Shown: positions 7,847 to 17,051, counted from the stretch's first letter. The stretch is 64,000 nt of DNA from Occallatibacter savannae (GCF_003131205.1 NZ_QFFY01000007.1:1-64000); one strand, 5' to 3'. The notes: generated by a model not told the origin, from the letters alone. Translations and numbers: made by a program.

Positions 7847-9115
7847 ATGACCAGAGCCGCGCGTATCGCTGCTTACTTTCTTGCAGTCTTTTCCTGGCCC
7901 GCTGATTGGCTATCGCAGTTTCTTCTGTCAAGCTGCCGTCGCACTTCTGCCCTGAGTCTCGCCGTCTTGGCTCTCTCTTTCACGCCCTTCCGGACTCTCG
8001 CACAATCCGAGTGCCTTGCCTGCCACGCCGACAAGACAATGCAGGACTCCGCCGGCCACAGCATCTCCGTAGACGGCGACAAGTTCGGCGCCAGCGTCCA
8101 CGGCAGCCTGCAATGCAACAACTGCCACGCCGACATCAAGGAATATCCGCATCCTGATCACATCGCAAAGGTGGACTGTAAATCTTGCCATGCCGACGAG
8201 GGCGCCAAACTCTCCGCCAGCGTCCATTCCTCCTCGAAAGACCACCCCTGCACCAGCTGTCACGGCAACGCCCATGAGATCTTTCCGAAAACCGATTCGC
8301 GATCTGCCGTCTACCCGTTGAACGTCCCAAAAACCTGCGGACAGTGCCACAGCGATGGCGCCATGGCAACCAGAAAAGGCCTGCCCAGCGTTTACCCGCA
8401 CTACCTGGACTCAATCCACGGCAACGCACTCAACAAGGAAGGCCTCCTCGTCGCCGCCAACTGCCAGAGCTGCCACGGCTCCCACGGCATCTTGAGCCAC
8501 AAGGATCCGAACAGCCCCACCTCCAAAGCCAACATTCCGAAAACCTGCGGCGCCTGCCACGCCAAGATCAACGACGAGTACCAGCGCGGCGCACACGGCC
8601 AGGGCATCGCAAAAGGCGACCTGAAGGCGCCGGTCTGCACAGACTGCCACACCGCCCATGCCATCCTGCAGCCCACAGAGTCTGCCTTCCGCATGCAGTC
8701 CACTCCCATCTGCGGATCGTGTCACAAAGACAAGCTCTCCACCTATCACGACACTTTCCACTCCCAGCTTGGTCTACTTGGCGGCTATGTCGAAACCGCG
8801 CGTTGCTGGGATTGCCATGATGCGCATGAAATCCATCCAGCCTCCGATCCGCGATCCGCAATCAACCGCACCAACCTCATCACAACGTGCGGCAAGTGCC
8901 ACAAAGGCGCGAACACCAGCTTCGTCCAGTACCAGCCGCATGCAAATGCGCGCGATCGCAAGCTGAACCCGGCCCTCTACTTCATCCGGCTGTTCATGAA
9001 CCTGCTGCTGATCAGCGTGCTCACCTTCTTCGTGATTCACACAGCTCTCTGGCTCATTCGCTCCCGGTTCGATCAGGTGAAGAGGAATTCAGGAAATGGA
9101 GGCAAGAATGCCTGA
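7847..9115 (+). CDS. Eleven-haem cytochrome c with C-terminal membrane anchor
   Basis: 422-residue protein with eleven CXXCH haem-binding sites, the first at Cys56 (CLACH), then CNNCH, CKSCH, CTSCH, CGQCH, CQSCH, CGACH, CTDCH, CGSCH, CWDCH and CGKCH. The N-terminus has hydrophobic segments and a likely signal cleavage near TLAQ/SE. A transmembrane helix follows the last haem (about residues 375-400), which places the haem domain outside the cytoplasmic membrane. The start ATG at 7847 has an AAGGA site six bases upstream. It overlaps the next gene, a b-type membrane cytochrome. Together they could form a quinol dehydrogenase that sends electrons to a periplasmic or extracellular acceptor. The exact acceptor cannot be told from sequence. 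Confidence 0.9.
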   Translation: MTRAARIAAYFLAVFSWPADWLSQFLLSSCRRTSALSLAVLALSFTPFRTLAQSECLACHADKTMQDSAGHSISVDGDKFGASVHGSLQCNNCHADIKEYPHPDHIAKVDCKSCHADEGAKLSASVHSSSKDHPCTSCHGNAHEIFPKTDSRSAVYPLNVPKTCGQCHSDGAMATRKGLPSVYPHYLDSIHGNALNKEGLLVAANCQSCHGSHGILSHKDPNSPTSKANIPKTCGACHAKINDEYQRGAHGQGIAKGDLKAPVCTDCHTAHAILQPTESAFRMQSTPICGSCHKDKLSTYHDTFHSQLGLLGGYVETARCWDCHDAHEIHPASDPRSAINRTNLITTCGKCHKGANTSFVQYQPHANARDRKLNPALYFIRLFMNLLLISVLTFFVIHTALWLIRSRFDQVKRNSGNGGKNA

Positions 9116-9971
9116 GTTGGCTCAAGCTTCGCTGGAAACGAAAATGCCCGCTCCCGCAACAGAACGCTTCTTCGTTCGCTTCACCCGTCAGCAGCGAGCC
9201 ATGCACGCTGTGCTCTTCACCACATTTCTCGGGCTTGCCGGGACGGGCCTGCCCCTCCGCTTCAGCGACAGCATCTGGGCTCGGGGCTTAGCCGGAGCGG
9301 TCGGCGGCTTCGGCGCCATCCTCTCCTTCCACAAGTTCTGCGCCCTCGCGCTCACCGTGGCGTTTCTGATTCACGTGAAAGAAATCTTCACACGCGGCCT
9401 CTATCGTCGAGAAAAAGGCATCTTCTGGGGCGCAACCTCGATGGTCGCCAACTGGAAGGACGCGAAAGACCTCTTCGCACACATGCGCTGGTTCCTCGGC
9501 CTCGGCCCCAAGCCACAGTTTGAACGGTACGCCTACTGGGAAAAGTTCGACTACTGGGCGGTGTTCTGGGGAATGATCGTCATCGGCTTCTCCGGCTACG
9601 CGATGTGGTTCGCGCCCTTCTTTGCCCGTTTCCTTCCCGGCTGGGCTCTAAACGCGGCGCTCGTCATCCACAGCGAAGAGGGCCTTCTCGCCATTCTCTT
9701 CATCTTCTCCATCCATTTCGTCAACACGCATCTCAGACCCGACAGCTTCCCCATGGACATGGTGATCTTCACCGGTGTCGAAAGCGAAAAGGAATTTGAG
9801 CACAAACGCCCGCAGGAGTACGCCCGTATGGTTCGGGAAGGCAAGCTCGATGCCCGCCTCGGCGAAGCCCCGGCAACTTGGTATGTTCGCTTCGCCCGTA
9901 TCGTCGGATTCACCGCGATCTTCATTGGAGTCACGCTACTTGTTCTTACGCTGACTGCGTACTTCGATTGA
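9108..9971 (+). CDS. Membrane b-type cytochrome (cytochrome b561/FdnI-like subunit)
   Basis: About 287 residues with four to five predicted transmembrane segments. Spaced histidines suit b-haem ligation: the MHAV segment, FHKFCALALTVAFLIHVKEIF, ALVIHSEEGLLA and FSIHFVNTHL. This is the layout of formate-dehydrogenase gamma and NrfD/b561-like quinone-reactive subunits. I chose the ATG at 9108 because GGAGG lies five bases before it; an in-frame ATG at 9096 is possible and would overlap the cytochrome c gene by 20 bases. The protein should sit in the cytoplasmic membrane, oxidise or reduce quinone and pass electrons to or from the eleven-haem protein encoded just upstream. No third subunit is seen nearby. 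Confidence 0.82.
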   Translation: MPELAQASLETKMPAPATERFFVRFTRQQRAMHAVLFTTFLGLAGTGLPLRFSDSIWARGLAGAVGGFGAILSFHKFCALALTVAFLIHVKEIFTRGLYRREKGIFWGATSMVANWKDAKDLFAHMRWFLGLGPKPQFERYAYWEKFDYWAVFWGMIVIGFSGYAMWFAPFFARFLPGWALNAALVIHSEEGLLAILFIFSIHFVNTHLRPDSFPMDMVIFTGVESEKEFEHKRPQEYARMVREGKLDARLGEAPATWYVRFARIVGFTAIFIGVTLLVLTLTAYFD

Positions 9972-9976
9972 GGAAG

Positions 9977-10017
9977 GATGCGCGGCGGCACCTCATATCG
10001 CTCCGCCGCCGCGCATC
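9977..10017 (+). terminator. Strong GC hairpin after the cytochrome operon
   Basis: A perfect 13-bp inverted repeat (GATGCGCGGCGGC and its complement at 10005-10017) with a 15-base loop starts six bases after the cytochrome b stop codon. No T-run follows, so it may end transcription with help or protect the 3' end. The remaining bases to 10130 show nothing else clear. Confidence 0.7.
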
Positions 10018-10130
10018 GCACAACACAAGCCGATCCCCGAAACTGAACTGCAAAGATACAAACTCCCGTCTATGGTCCCCTCCCGTGCCACGCCCTCTCC
10101 CGGGCTCGTATACTTTCTGCAGCATCCGAC

Positions 10131-11138
10131 ATGCATGTTCCCGAGTTCCCTTCCCGCATTGAGGTCATCGACTCCCACACCGCGGGCGAACCGACGCGCT
10201 GCGTCCTGAGCGGCGGTCCCGACCTCGGCTCCGGATCTCTGTCCGATCGACTCGCGCATTTCCGCCGGCATTTCGATGCCTACCGCCGCGCCATACTGTG
10301 CGAGCCCCGCGGCTCCGACGTTCTGGTCGGCGCGCTGCTGGTCGAGCCATCGGATCCCGCCTGTACCGCCGGAGTCATCTTCTTCAACAACGCCGGATTC
10401 CTCGGTATGTGCGGACACGGCATGATTGGCGTCGTCGTCACGCTTGCCCATCTCCGCAAAATCTCGCCCGGCGAACACCGCATCGAAACTCCCGTCGGAA
10501 TCGTCGATATCACGCTGCACCCGGACAAACGCGTCACTGTTCGCAATGTGCCCTCCTACCGGCTCCATCGCGACCTCGCGGTCGATGTCCCCGGCTACGG
10601 TGAAGTCGCTGGGGATGTCGCCTGGGGCGGGAATTGGTTCTTCCTCGTACGCCGGCACTCATTTCCGACCGCCCATCAGCTCCACATCGCCAACGTCGAA
10701 CCGCTCACTGCGTTTACCTGGGCAATTCGCCAAGCCTTGAACCGAGCCGGCATCACCGGCGCAAACGGCTCTGAAATCGATCACATCGAGCTATTCGCCG
10801 ATCCCGAAAGCGCAGCAAACGACAGTCGCAATTTCGTGCTCTGCCCCGGCAAGGCCTACGACCGATCTCCCTGCGGAACCGGCACCAGCGCCAAGATCGC
10901 CTGCCTTGCAGCCGACGCCACGTTAAAGGCCAGTCATCCCTGGCGACAGGAAGGAATACTGGGAACTGTCTTCGAAGGCAACTTCGAATTCGAAGCCGAT
11001 GCAAACGCTCCCGCCAGCGCACCTGCTGCACACGAACTTCGCATCCGGCCCTCCATTACCGGCTCCGCATACGTCACCGCCGAAGGCACTCTGCTCTTCG
11101 ATCCCGCCGATCCATTCCGCCTCGGAGTTCCGGAATGA
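10131..11138 (+). CDS. lhpA: 4-hydroxyproline 2-epimerase (proline racemase family)
   Basis: 335 residues of the proline racemase fold. Both catalytic cysteines are present: Cys94 in GMCGHGMIG and Cys248 in DRSPCGTGTSAK. Two cysteines indicate racemase or epimerase chemistry, whereas the related trans-3-hydroxyproline dehydratases carry Thr or Ser at one position. The neighbours (hydroxyproline dehydrogenase subunits and a DapA-like deaminase) point to conversion of trans-4-hydroxy-L-proline to cis-4-hydroxy-D-proline, the first step of bacterial hydroxyproline degradation. The start ATG has no strong ribosome site. The gene ends with an ATGA overlap into the next gene, so the two are translationally coupled. 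Confidence 0.88.
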   Translation: MHVPEFPSRIEVIDSHTAGEPTRCVLSGGPDLGSGSLSDRLAHFRRHFDAYRRAILCEPRGSDVLVGALLVEPSDPACTAGVIFFNNAGFLGMCGHGMIGVVVTLAHLRKISPGEHRIETPVGIVDITLHPDKRVTVRNVPSYRLHRDLAVDVPGYGEVAGDVAWGGNWFFLVRRHSFPTAHQLHIANVEPLTAFTWAIRQALNRAGITGANGSEIDHIELFADPESAANDSRNFVLCPGKAYDRSPCGTGTSAKIACLAADATLKASHPWRQEGILGTVFEGNFEFEADANAPASAPAAHELRIRPSITGSAYVTAEGTLLFDPADPFRLGVPE

Positions 11139-12298
11139 CAGTCTCCTCGCCCCGCAACTACGACGTCGTGGTTGCCGGCGGCGGCATCGTCGGAACAGCA
11201 TGCGCGCTCGCCTTTGCGAAAACCGGCATGCATGTTGCCCTGATCGAACGAGACATCCTGGGCGGCGGCGCAACAGCAGCAGGCATGGGCCACATCGTCG
11301 TCATGGACGACTCCGAAGCGCAATTCGCGCTCACACGGCGCTCACAGCAGCTCTGGCAGAGCCTCTCATCGAGCCTTCCCGACGCCGCCGAATACGAAGC
11401 CACCGGCACCCTCTGGGTCGCAGCCGACGACGAGGAGTACGCCGAAGCCGAACGCAAGCACGCCAATTTGAAGGAACGCTCCATCCCCTCGCGCATGCTT
11501 TCGTCGGCTGAGCTCGCCTCCCTCGAGCCAAACCTCCGCACCGGTCTCGCCGGAGGCCTGCTCGTTTCAGACGACGCCGTCGTCTACCCGCCTGTTGTTG
11601 CTCTCCATCTCGCTCGCGAACTGCAGGCCCTCAGTTCCCACGTGCTTCTCGGCCGCAGCATCACTTCCTTCGGGCACGGCGAGGCCATACTCGATGATGG
11701 TGCGGTGCTCCGCGCTCCGCGCCTCGTCAATGCTCTGGGCGCGCACGCTCCGGCGCTGACGCCCGGCATCCCGGTCAAAAAGCGCAAAGGCCACCTCGCC
11801 ATCACCGATCGATATCCCGGATTCGTCCGCCACCAGCTTGTTGAGCTCGGCTATCTCAAGAGCGCCCACTCCATCAGCTCCGACTCCGTCGCATTCAACG
11901 TGCAGCCGCGAAAGACCGGACAAATCCTCATCGGCTCCTCCCGCCAGTACGGCGCCGAAGACCCCGACGTGAACCACGCCATCCTCTCCCGCATGCTCCA
12001 GCGCGCCCAGCTCTACATGCCGGGCATCTCATCGCTCAGCGTTATCCGTATCTGGACAGGGTTCCGCGCCGCAACTCCCGACAAACTCCCCCTCATCGGC
12101 GCCTCACTCTCCGACAGCACACTGTGCCTCGCCACCGGCCACGAAGGCCTCGGTATCACCACCGCCTTAGCCACCGCTGAAATTCTCGCCTGCACATTCT
12201 CCGGCTCTCAGCCGCCGATTCCACCCGAACCATATCTCCCCTCTCGCTTCGAAACCTCCCAGCAAACAGCAGAGCCCATACATCAGGAGACCGCATGA
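11135..12298 (+). CDS. lhpB: D-hydroxyproline dehydrogenase FAD subunit (DAO/GlyA-ox type)
   Basis: 387-residue FAD oxidoreductase of the D-amino-acid oxidase group. The dinucleotide-binding loop YDVVVAGGGIVGTACALAFAKTG is at the N-terminus, and the C-terminal flavin-contact region reads TPDKLPLIG then ATGHEGLGITTALATAE. In known hydroxyproline operons such a subunit works with an LhpE-like FAD/NADH-oxidase-type subunit and a small 2Fe-2S subunit, oxidising cis-4-hydroxy-D-proline to pyrroline-4-hydroxy-2-carboxylate. Those two partners are encoded here on the opposite strand (13212-14764). The start overlaps the epimerase stop and the stop overlaps the deaminase start, both ATGA. Confidence 0.83.
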   Translation: MTVSSPRNYDVVVAGGGIVGTACALAFAKTGMHVALIERDILGGGATAAGMGHIVVMDDSEAQFALTRRSQQLWQSLSSSLPDAAEYEATGTLWVAADDEEYAEAERKHANLKERSIPSRMLSSAELASLEPNLRTGLAGGLLVSDDAVVYPPVVALHLARELQALSSHVLLGRSITSFGHGEAILDDGAVLRAPRLVNALGAHAPALTPGIPVKKRKGHLAITDRYPGFVRHQLVELGYLKSAHSISSDSVAFNVQPRKTGQILIGSSRQYGAEDPDVNHAILSRMLQRAQLYMPGISSLSVIRIWTGFRAATPDKLPLIGASLSDSTLCLATGHEGLGITTALATAEILACTFSGSQPPIPPEPYLPSRFETSQQTAEPIHQETA

Positions 12299-13215
12299 AC
12301 TGGAACGGCGTCATGCCCGCAATGACCACCTGCTTCAAGCAGGATCTGAGCATCGATCACGACTTCGTTGCCCGCCACGCACGCTGGCTAGTCGAGAATG
12401 GCTGCTCCGGTATTATCTGCCTCGGCTCCCTCGCCGAAGCAGCAACCCTCGCCTTTGACGAGAAGGTCGCAATCCTGCGGACAGTCGTGAAATCGCTGAA
12501 CGGCTCCGTTCCAGTTGTCTCTGCAATCTCCGCACTCTCCACGTCAGAAGCCGTTGCTCTTGCCCAGGCCGCACACCAGGAAGGCTGCTCCGGCCTCATG
12601 ATCCTGCCCCAATACGTCTACAAAGGCGACTGGCGCGAAAACAAAGCGCACGTCGCCGCAATCCTTAAAGCAACTCCTCTTCCAGGCATGCTCTACAACA
12701 ACCCTGTCGCCTATGGCGTCGACTTCCTGCCCGATCAGATTGAAGAGCTCGCATCCGAGCACGAAAACTTCGCCGCGGTAAAAGAGTCATCCACCGACGT
12801 CCGCAGGGTGACGGCAATCCGCTCGCTCCTCGGCGAACGTCTGTCCATCTTCGTCGGTGTCGATGACGCAATCGTCGAAGGCATCGCAGCCGGAGCCGTG
12901 GGCTGGGTTGCCGGCCTCGTCAATGCATTCCCGCGCGAGTCCGTCGACCTGTTCAACCTCGCTCGAACCGGCAACACGCAACAGGCATTAGAACTCTACC
13001 GCTGGTTCCTGCCTCTTCTTCGCATGGACACCGTTCCGAAGTTCATTCAACTCATCAAACAGGTCCAGCAGGAAGCAGGCATCGGGTCCGCACGCGTACG
13101 TCCGCCGCGCCTCGAACTCGTCGGCAACGAACTCGAAGACGCGCGTGCCGCATTCCGTGCCGCTCAAGCGAATCGCCCGCCGATCGCCGCTCCAAGCACC
13201 CCGTTCCCTGGCTAG
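12295..13215 (+). CDS. lhpC: DapA-family aldolase/deaminase, probable pyrroline-4-hydroxy-2-carboxylate deaminase
   Basis: 306-residue TIM-barrel lyase of the dihydrodipicolinate synthase family. It shows the Schiff-base lysine Lys163 (FAAVKESSTD), the tyrosine of the YNNP motif (Tyr134) and a GSLAEA substrate loop in place of the usual GTTGE. In the hydroxyproline pathway this family removes ammonia and water from pyrroline-4-hydroxy-2-carboxylate to give alpha-ketoglutarate semialdehyde, and the operon context supports that role over lysine synthesis. The next enzyme, a ketoglutarate semialdehyde dehydrogenase, is not in the window. Its stop codon TAG (13213-13215) shares the palindrome CTAG with the stop of the convergent lhpE. 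Confidence 0.83.
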   Translation: MNWNGVMPAMTTCFKQDLSIDHDFVARHARWLVENGCSGIICLGSLAEAATLAFDEKVAILRTVVKSLNGSVPVVSAISALSTSEAVALAQAAHQEGCSGLMILPQYVYKGDWRENKAHVAAILKATPLPGMLYNNPVAYGVDFLPDQIEELASEHENFAAVKESSTDVRRVTAIRSLLGERLSIFVGVDDAIVEGIAAGAVGWVAGLVNAFPRESVDLFNLARTGNTQQALELYRWFLPLLRMDTVPKFIQLIKQVQQEAGIGSARVRPPRLELVGNELEDARAAFRAAQANRPPIAAPSTPFPG

Positions 13216-14522
13216 GTCGGCACCTGCTCCAGCACTGAGGCGTCACTCTGATCCGGATCCAGCACCCCAGCCACAGTCCCCAGTTTTGCTGGAAGGATCG
13301 GCGGCCGCACCCCCGTGTCCCGCCACCCGAAGAGAAACTCCGTTTCCGGCCCGCAGATCCGCCCTTGGCATGGGCCCATCCCGCATCGCGTATGCAGCTT
13401 CGCTTCCCGCCATGACCCGCAAGCCTTCGCGGCCGAATACGCCACATCTTCGCACCGGCAGACAATCGTCTCCGGCGTACACAGATTCCGAAGCTCATCT
13501 CTCAGCGCGAAAGCCTCATCCAATCGCCGCGCAAAACTTTGCAGCTTCTTCATCCGCGTTGAAAATGCCCGCACCTTTTCCTCGCGACCCGCCGCAATCC
13601 ACCCGGCAATCTGTCCTTCGACGAGAGCCTTCTCCAGCCCTCCGATCCCGGTCAGTTCGCCCACGCACGCCACGGCCGGCACCGAAGTCTGCTGAAACGC
13701 ATCCACCGCAACATACCCGTCCACAACTTCACATCCGAGCAGCAAAGGTACTTCCAGATTCGGCACCAGATGAAAGCCACACGCAAGCCACTCGCAATCG
13801 TGCGCCCACTCTTTAGCTCCATCCGTGACATTGACTCGATTCAGTTGCGTTGATCCCTCAGCCGACTTCACCCAGCAACCGGTCCGGTACGGCACGCCCC
13901 GCAACTTTCGTGCATAGCCAAATCCTTCGGCGATCTTCGCGGGATAACTCGCGAGAGAAAATCCGAACCCAGCCAGTTTCCTGAGCGGTGCCTGCTCGTA
14001 GATCGCAACAATCGTCGCCCCGGCTCCCTTCAGTCCCGCCGCAATCGCCAGCAGCAAAGGCCCGGTCCCCGCAACCACCACGCGTTTTCCGCGAACTTCC
14101 AGCCCGGCTTTCATGAGCGCTTGCAGCCCGCCTGCCCCGGTCACCCCCGGCAGCGTCCATCCGGGAAACGGCAGAAACCGCTCGCGCGCTCCCGTCGCAA
14201 CGATCAGTTTGCCGAAGCCTACATCCAGCACTTCCCCATCGCGCTCCAGCCGCAGAACGTTCGCCGCAGGCTGATCCACCACCTGCGATCCCATCCATAT
14301 CTCGCAACGCGTGCGCCGCAGTCTCTCTGTCCAACGAGCGAACTCGCGCCAGTGCGGATTATCCTTCGTCCCGTCCCGATCAAATTCTCGCCAGATCTGG
14401 CCGCCCGGGCTCCGGTTGTCATCCACAAGGCAGACGCGAAGGCCGGCTTCAGCGGCAACAGCGGCCGCGGCAATCCCTCCAGGCCCTCCGCCCACAACCA
14501 CGACATCGAAGGTCCTGGTCAT
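13212..14522 (-). CDS. lhpE: Hydroxyproline dehydrogenase large FAD/NADH-oxidase-like subunit
   Basis: 436 residues from the ATG at 14522, which overlaps the 2Fe-2S subunit stop (ATGA). It begins with a Rossmann loop (FDVVVVGGGPGGIAAAAVAAEAG) and has a second nucleotide-binding motif, VVVAGTGPLLLAIAAGL. At the C-terminus is a BFD-like 2Fe-2S cysteine set (VCRCEDV, then CGMGPCQGRIC). This architecture matches the alpha subunit of heterotrimeric amino-acid dehydrogenases such as D-hydroxyproline dehydrogenase (LhpE) and HcnB. With lhpF it is transcribed on the minus strand, head-on against lhpABC. Only 30 bases separate lhpF from the GH92 gene upstream, so it may be at the end of a longer transcript. 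Confidence 0.83.
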   Translation of the reverse strand: MTRTFDVVVVGGGPGGIAAAAVAAEAGLRVCLVDDNRSPGGQIWREFDRDGTKDNPHWREFARWTERLRRTRCEIWMGSQVVDQPAANVLRLERDGEVLDVGFGKLIVATGARERFLPFPGWTLPGVTGAGGLQALMKAGLEVRGKRVVVAGTGPLLLAIAAGLKGAGATIVAIYEQAPLRKLAGFGFSLASYPAKIAEGFGYARKLRGVPYRTGCWVKSAEGSTQLNRVNVTDGAKEWAHDCEWLACGFHLVPNLEVPLLLGCEVVDGYVAVDAFQQTSVPAVACVGELTGIGGLEKALVEGQIAGWIAAGREEKVRAFSTRMKKLQSFARRLDEAFALRDELRNLCTPETIVCRCEDVAYSAAKACGSWREAKLHTRCGMGPCQGRICGPETEFLFGWRDTGVRPPILPAKLGTVAGVLDPDQSDASVLEQVPT

Positions 14523-14764
14523 TCCGTGACGACTTCCATTCCCGGCACGCACATCACCTGGCAGGTCCTCTGGTGCTTTCGGCCATCCACTGTCGCCCTG
14601 CACTCCATGCAGATTCCCATTCCGCACATCGGCGCCCGCGGCTCGCCGCGCACTGAAATCCGGCAAGGCTCTCCCGCCATCATCATCGCGGCCGCGACAC
14701 TCATATCTGTCGTGACCCGCACCTCTGTCCGGTTCACCTTGATGATGAAGCTCTCAGTTGCCAC
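14519..14764 (-). CDS. lhpF: Small 2Fe-2S subunit of the hydroxyproline dehydrogenase
   Basis: Ferredoxin-like protein of about 81 residues with the plant-type 2Fe-2S spacing: Cys in MCGMGICMEC followed by the distant Cys in HQRTC. This is the small gamma subunit that accompanies LhpE and LhpB-type subunits. I chose the GTG at 14764 because GGAGA lies about six bases before it; a TTG at 14779 would add five residues, and an in-frame stop lies just upstream of that. The stop overlaps the lhpE start, giving a coupled pair. The gap to the GH92 stop is 30 bases, so co-transcription with the glycosidase and the ABC genes is possible. Confidence 0.82.
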   Translation of the reverse strand: MATESFIIKVNRTEVRVTTDMSVAAAMMMAGEPCRISVRGEPRAPMCGMGICMECRATVDGRKHQRTCQVMCVPGMEVVTE

Positions 14765-14794
14765 TTCGACTCTCCGCAAGGCCGCACTTCCACT

Positions 14795-17026
14795 TCAGTT
14801 CACCGCAATCGGAGTCGGTCTCCACGCGCTTCCCCACTCCGACGGCTTCGCTCCCATCACGAAGTGCAGCACGCCCCCGGTCTGGATCTCTTCCCACGTG
14901 ATGACCGGAATCGTCAGTTCCTTGCCATTCAGTGTCGCGCTTTGAATGTAGACATTCTTCTCAGAGTTGCCGCTCGCCTCCACTCGAAAGGTCTTTCCAT
15001 TGCCCAGCGTCAGCGACATCTGCTCGAACATCGGACTTCCAATCATGTACTCCCCGCTCGCCGGATTAACCGGGTAGAAGCCCAAAGCCGTGAACAGCAG
15101 CCACGCCGACATCTGCCCGCAATCGTCATCCCCATCGAGACCACCAGGCGTAGCGTCATATTCTTTCGCGGCGATCTCGCGAACCTTCGCCTGTGTCTTC
15201 CAGGGCTGGCCCGCGAAATCATACAAGTACCCGTAGTGATGGCTCGGCTCGTTGCTATGCACGTTATGGCCGCCGCTGAAGTGCTGGTCCAGTTTGCTGC
15301 TGTACTTCTCCGCTCCGCCCATCAATTCAAGCAGCCCCGCCTGATCGTGAAACGGCGACCAGGTGTAGACCCAAGCATCACCCTCAGTCCAGCCGGAGAC
15401 AGATCGGTTCCGGTCGTCATCCTTCTCGCCGCCGATCGGTGCCCACTTCCCGTCCGACGTTTTCCCATTCATCAATCCCAGCGCCGGGTTGTAGAGTTTG
15501 CGATCGTTCAACGACCGCTTCAGAAAGAATCTGTACTCATCCGTTTTCCCCAGCGCCTTCGCAATCTGCGCAACGCACCAGTCATCATAGCTGTCCTCCA
15601 GAGTGCGAGAAGCCGCTTCATCTGTCTTGTCGGTGGGGATAAACCCAAGCTGCTTATAGTAGGTCAGCCCGGCTCGCGCCTCATACGGCGTATGCTCTTC
15701 CCGGTCCAGCCACCGCCGCGTCGTATCGCCATCCGGAGGCGTCATCGCATCCTTGTAGACCGCCTGCCATGCCAAATCCCGATCGAAGCCGTGGAATCCC
15801 TTCCGGACTGCCTCCGCCACCAGCGAATCCGCATGCGTAGCGATCATGATGTTCGTGTAGCTCGGATTCGGCCACTTCGGCATCCAGCCGCCCTCTTTGA
15901 AGTTCTGCAGCAGCGCCGTAATCATCCCATCGACGCGTTCCGGCGCCAGCAGCGTCAGCATGCTGTTCTCTGCGCGAAACGTATCCCAGATCGAGTACGC
16001 CGTATAGCTCTCGCCCTCGTGGATCCTGTCATCGAACGCGCTGTAATAGCGACCGTACTCGGAAAACATACGCGGATACAGCAGCGCGTGATACATCGCC
16101 GTGTAGATCAGCGTCCTGTCTCGATCCCGCACGCCGCCGAGTTGAACGCGCGAGAGCTTCTCATTCCACTGCTGCCTTAGCTTTGCCTGAACAGCGTCGA
16201 AATTCCAGTCAGGCATCTCACGCTTCAAATTCTCACGCGCCTGCTCGATGCTGATGAACGATGTTCCAACGCGCACCAGCACCACTTGCTTGGGCTCGAA
16301 CTCCGCGTATGCTCCTCGGCTGCTCGCAGCCTTGGCATCCTCCATCCCATACGTCTTCATGTTGACCGGCGCATGCTCAAACTCCACGACGAAATATCCC
16401 TTGAAGTTTGGCAATGCCAGCAGACCCAGATGTGCGTCCATGCGATGCGGGTTGTAACCGGTAATTTCGTGCGTTTCCGAATTCACCGACGCAGAACCCG
16501 CAATCCCCGGCCGTGATGCCTCAATGATCACGCGCGCCTGCGCACCCTTCGGAAACGTGAATCGAAACATCCCGCAGCGCTTGGTGGCTGTCATCTCCGC
16601 GAGAATCTTCCCATCTCCGCCGCTACCCAGCGACACGCGATAGTAGTCCGGACGCGCCGTCTCCGTTCCATGGCTATACGCCATCTTCCGCGCCTCAGGC
16701 TCAGTCCGCAGTTCGCCCGTCTGCGGAATCACCGTAACGTACCCGTAGTCCCCCATCCATATAGCCGGCTGATGCGTGCCGATAAAACCCGAGATCGTCG
16801 GATCATCGTAGTTGTACGAGACAACGCTGATCTTGTTCTGTCTTGTCTGCGGTGTCCAGTTCGTCATTCCGAACGGCGGCGTAACGAACGGCATCGTCCC
16901 GCCGTAACCGATGGCGCTCTTCTGCGTACCCACCAGCGGATTCACATAAGCGACTGCATCCTTTTCGGCAGCCGCCGCCGACAGCGTACCGATCGCAACA
17001 ACCGCAAGCGCGGCAATCCTCTTCAT
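14795..17026 (-). CDS. GH92 family alpha-mannosidase, secreted
   Basis: 743-residue glycosidase with an N-terminal signal peptide (MKRIAALAVVAIGTLSAAAA). GH92 features include YVNPLVGT near the mature N-terminus, the YSIWDTFRAENSMLTLL segment, and the C-terminal GGLDGDDDCGQMSAW block containing acidic residues typical of the calcium-dependent catalytic centre. Family members release alpha-mannose, often from N-glycans or mannans, by inversion. The start is the ATG at 17026; the frame is open three codons further to a TTG. It lies 25 bases after an ABC permease gene and 30 before lhpF, all on one strand. The pairing of a mannosidase with hydroxyproline genes hints at use of glycoprotein material, which is inference. 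Confidence 0.88.
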   Translation of the reverse strand: MKRIAALAVVAIGTLSAAAAEKDAVAYVNPLVGTQKSAIGYGGTMPFVTPPFGMTNWTPQTRQNKISVVSYNYDDPTISGFIGTHQPAIWMGDYGYVTVIPQTGELRTEPEARKMAYSHGTETARPDYYRVSLGSGGDGKILAEMTATKRCGMFRFTFPKGAQARVIIEASRPGIAGSASVNSETHEITGYNPHRMDAHLGLLALPNFKGYFVVEFEHAPVNMKTYGMEDAKAASSRGAYAEFEPKQVVLVRVGTSFISIEQARENLKREMPDWNFDAVQAKLRQQWNEKLSRVQLGGVRDRDRTLIYTAMYHALLYPRMFSEYGRYYSAFDDRIHEGESYTAYSIWDTFRAENSMLTLLAPERVDGMITALLQNFKEGGWMPKWPNPSYTNIMIATHADSLVAEAVRKGFHGFDRDLAWQAVYKDAMTPPDGDTTRRWLDREEHTPYEARAGLTYYKQLGFIPTDKTDEAASRTLEDSYDDWCVAQIAKALGKTDEYRFFLKRSLNDRKLYNPALGLMNGKTSDGKWAPIGGEKDDDRNRSVSGWTEGDAWVYTWSPFHDQAGLLELMGGAEKYSSKLDQHFSGGHNVHSNEPSHHYGYLYDFAGQPWKTQAKVREIAAKEYDATPGGLDGDDDCGQMSAWLLFTALGFYPVNPASGEYMIGSPMFEQMSLTLGNGKTFRVEASGNSEKNVYIQSATLNGKELTIPVITWEEIQTGGVLHFVMGAKPSEWGSAWRPTPIAVN

Positions 17027-17051
17027 ACCGGGCAATTGTAATTGCCGCGAT

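Noticed and set aside
14864..16180. 438-codon plus-strand frame
   Set aside because: It lies antisense to the GH92 gene and shows only the biased composition of a shadow frame.
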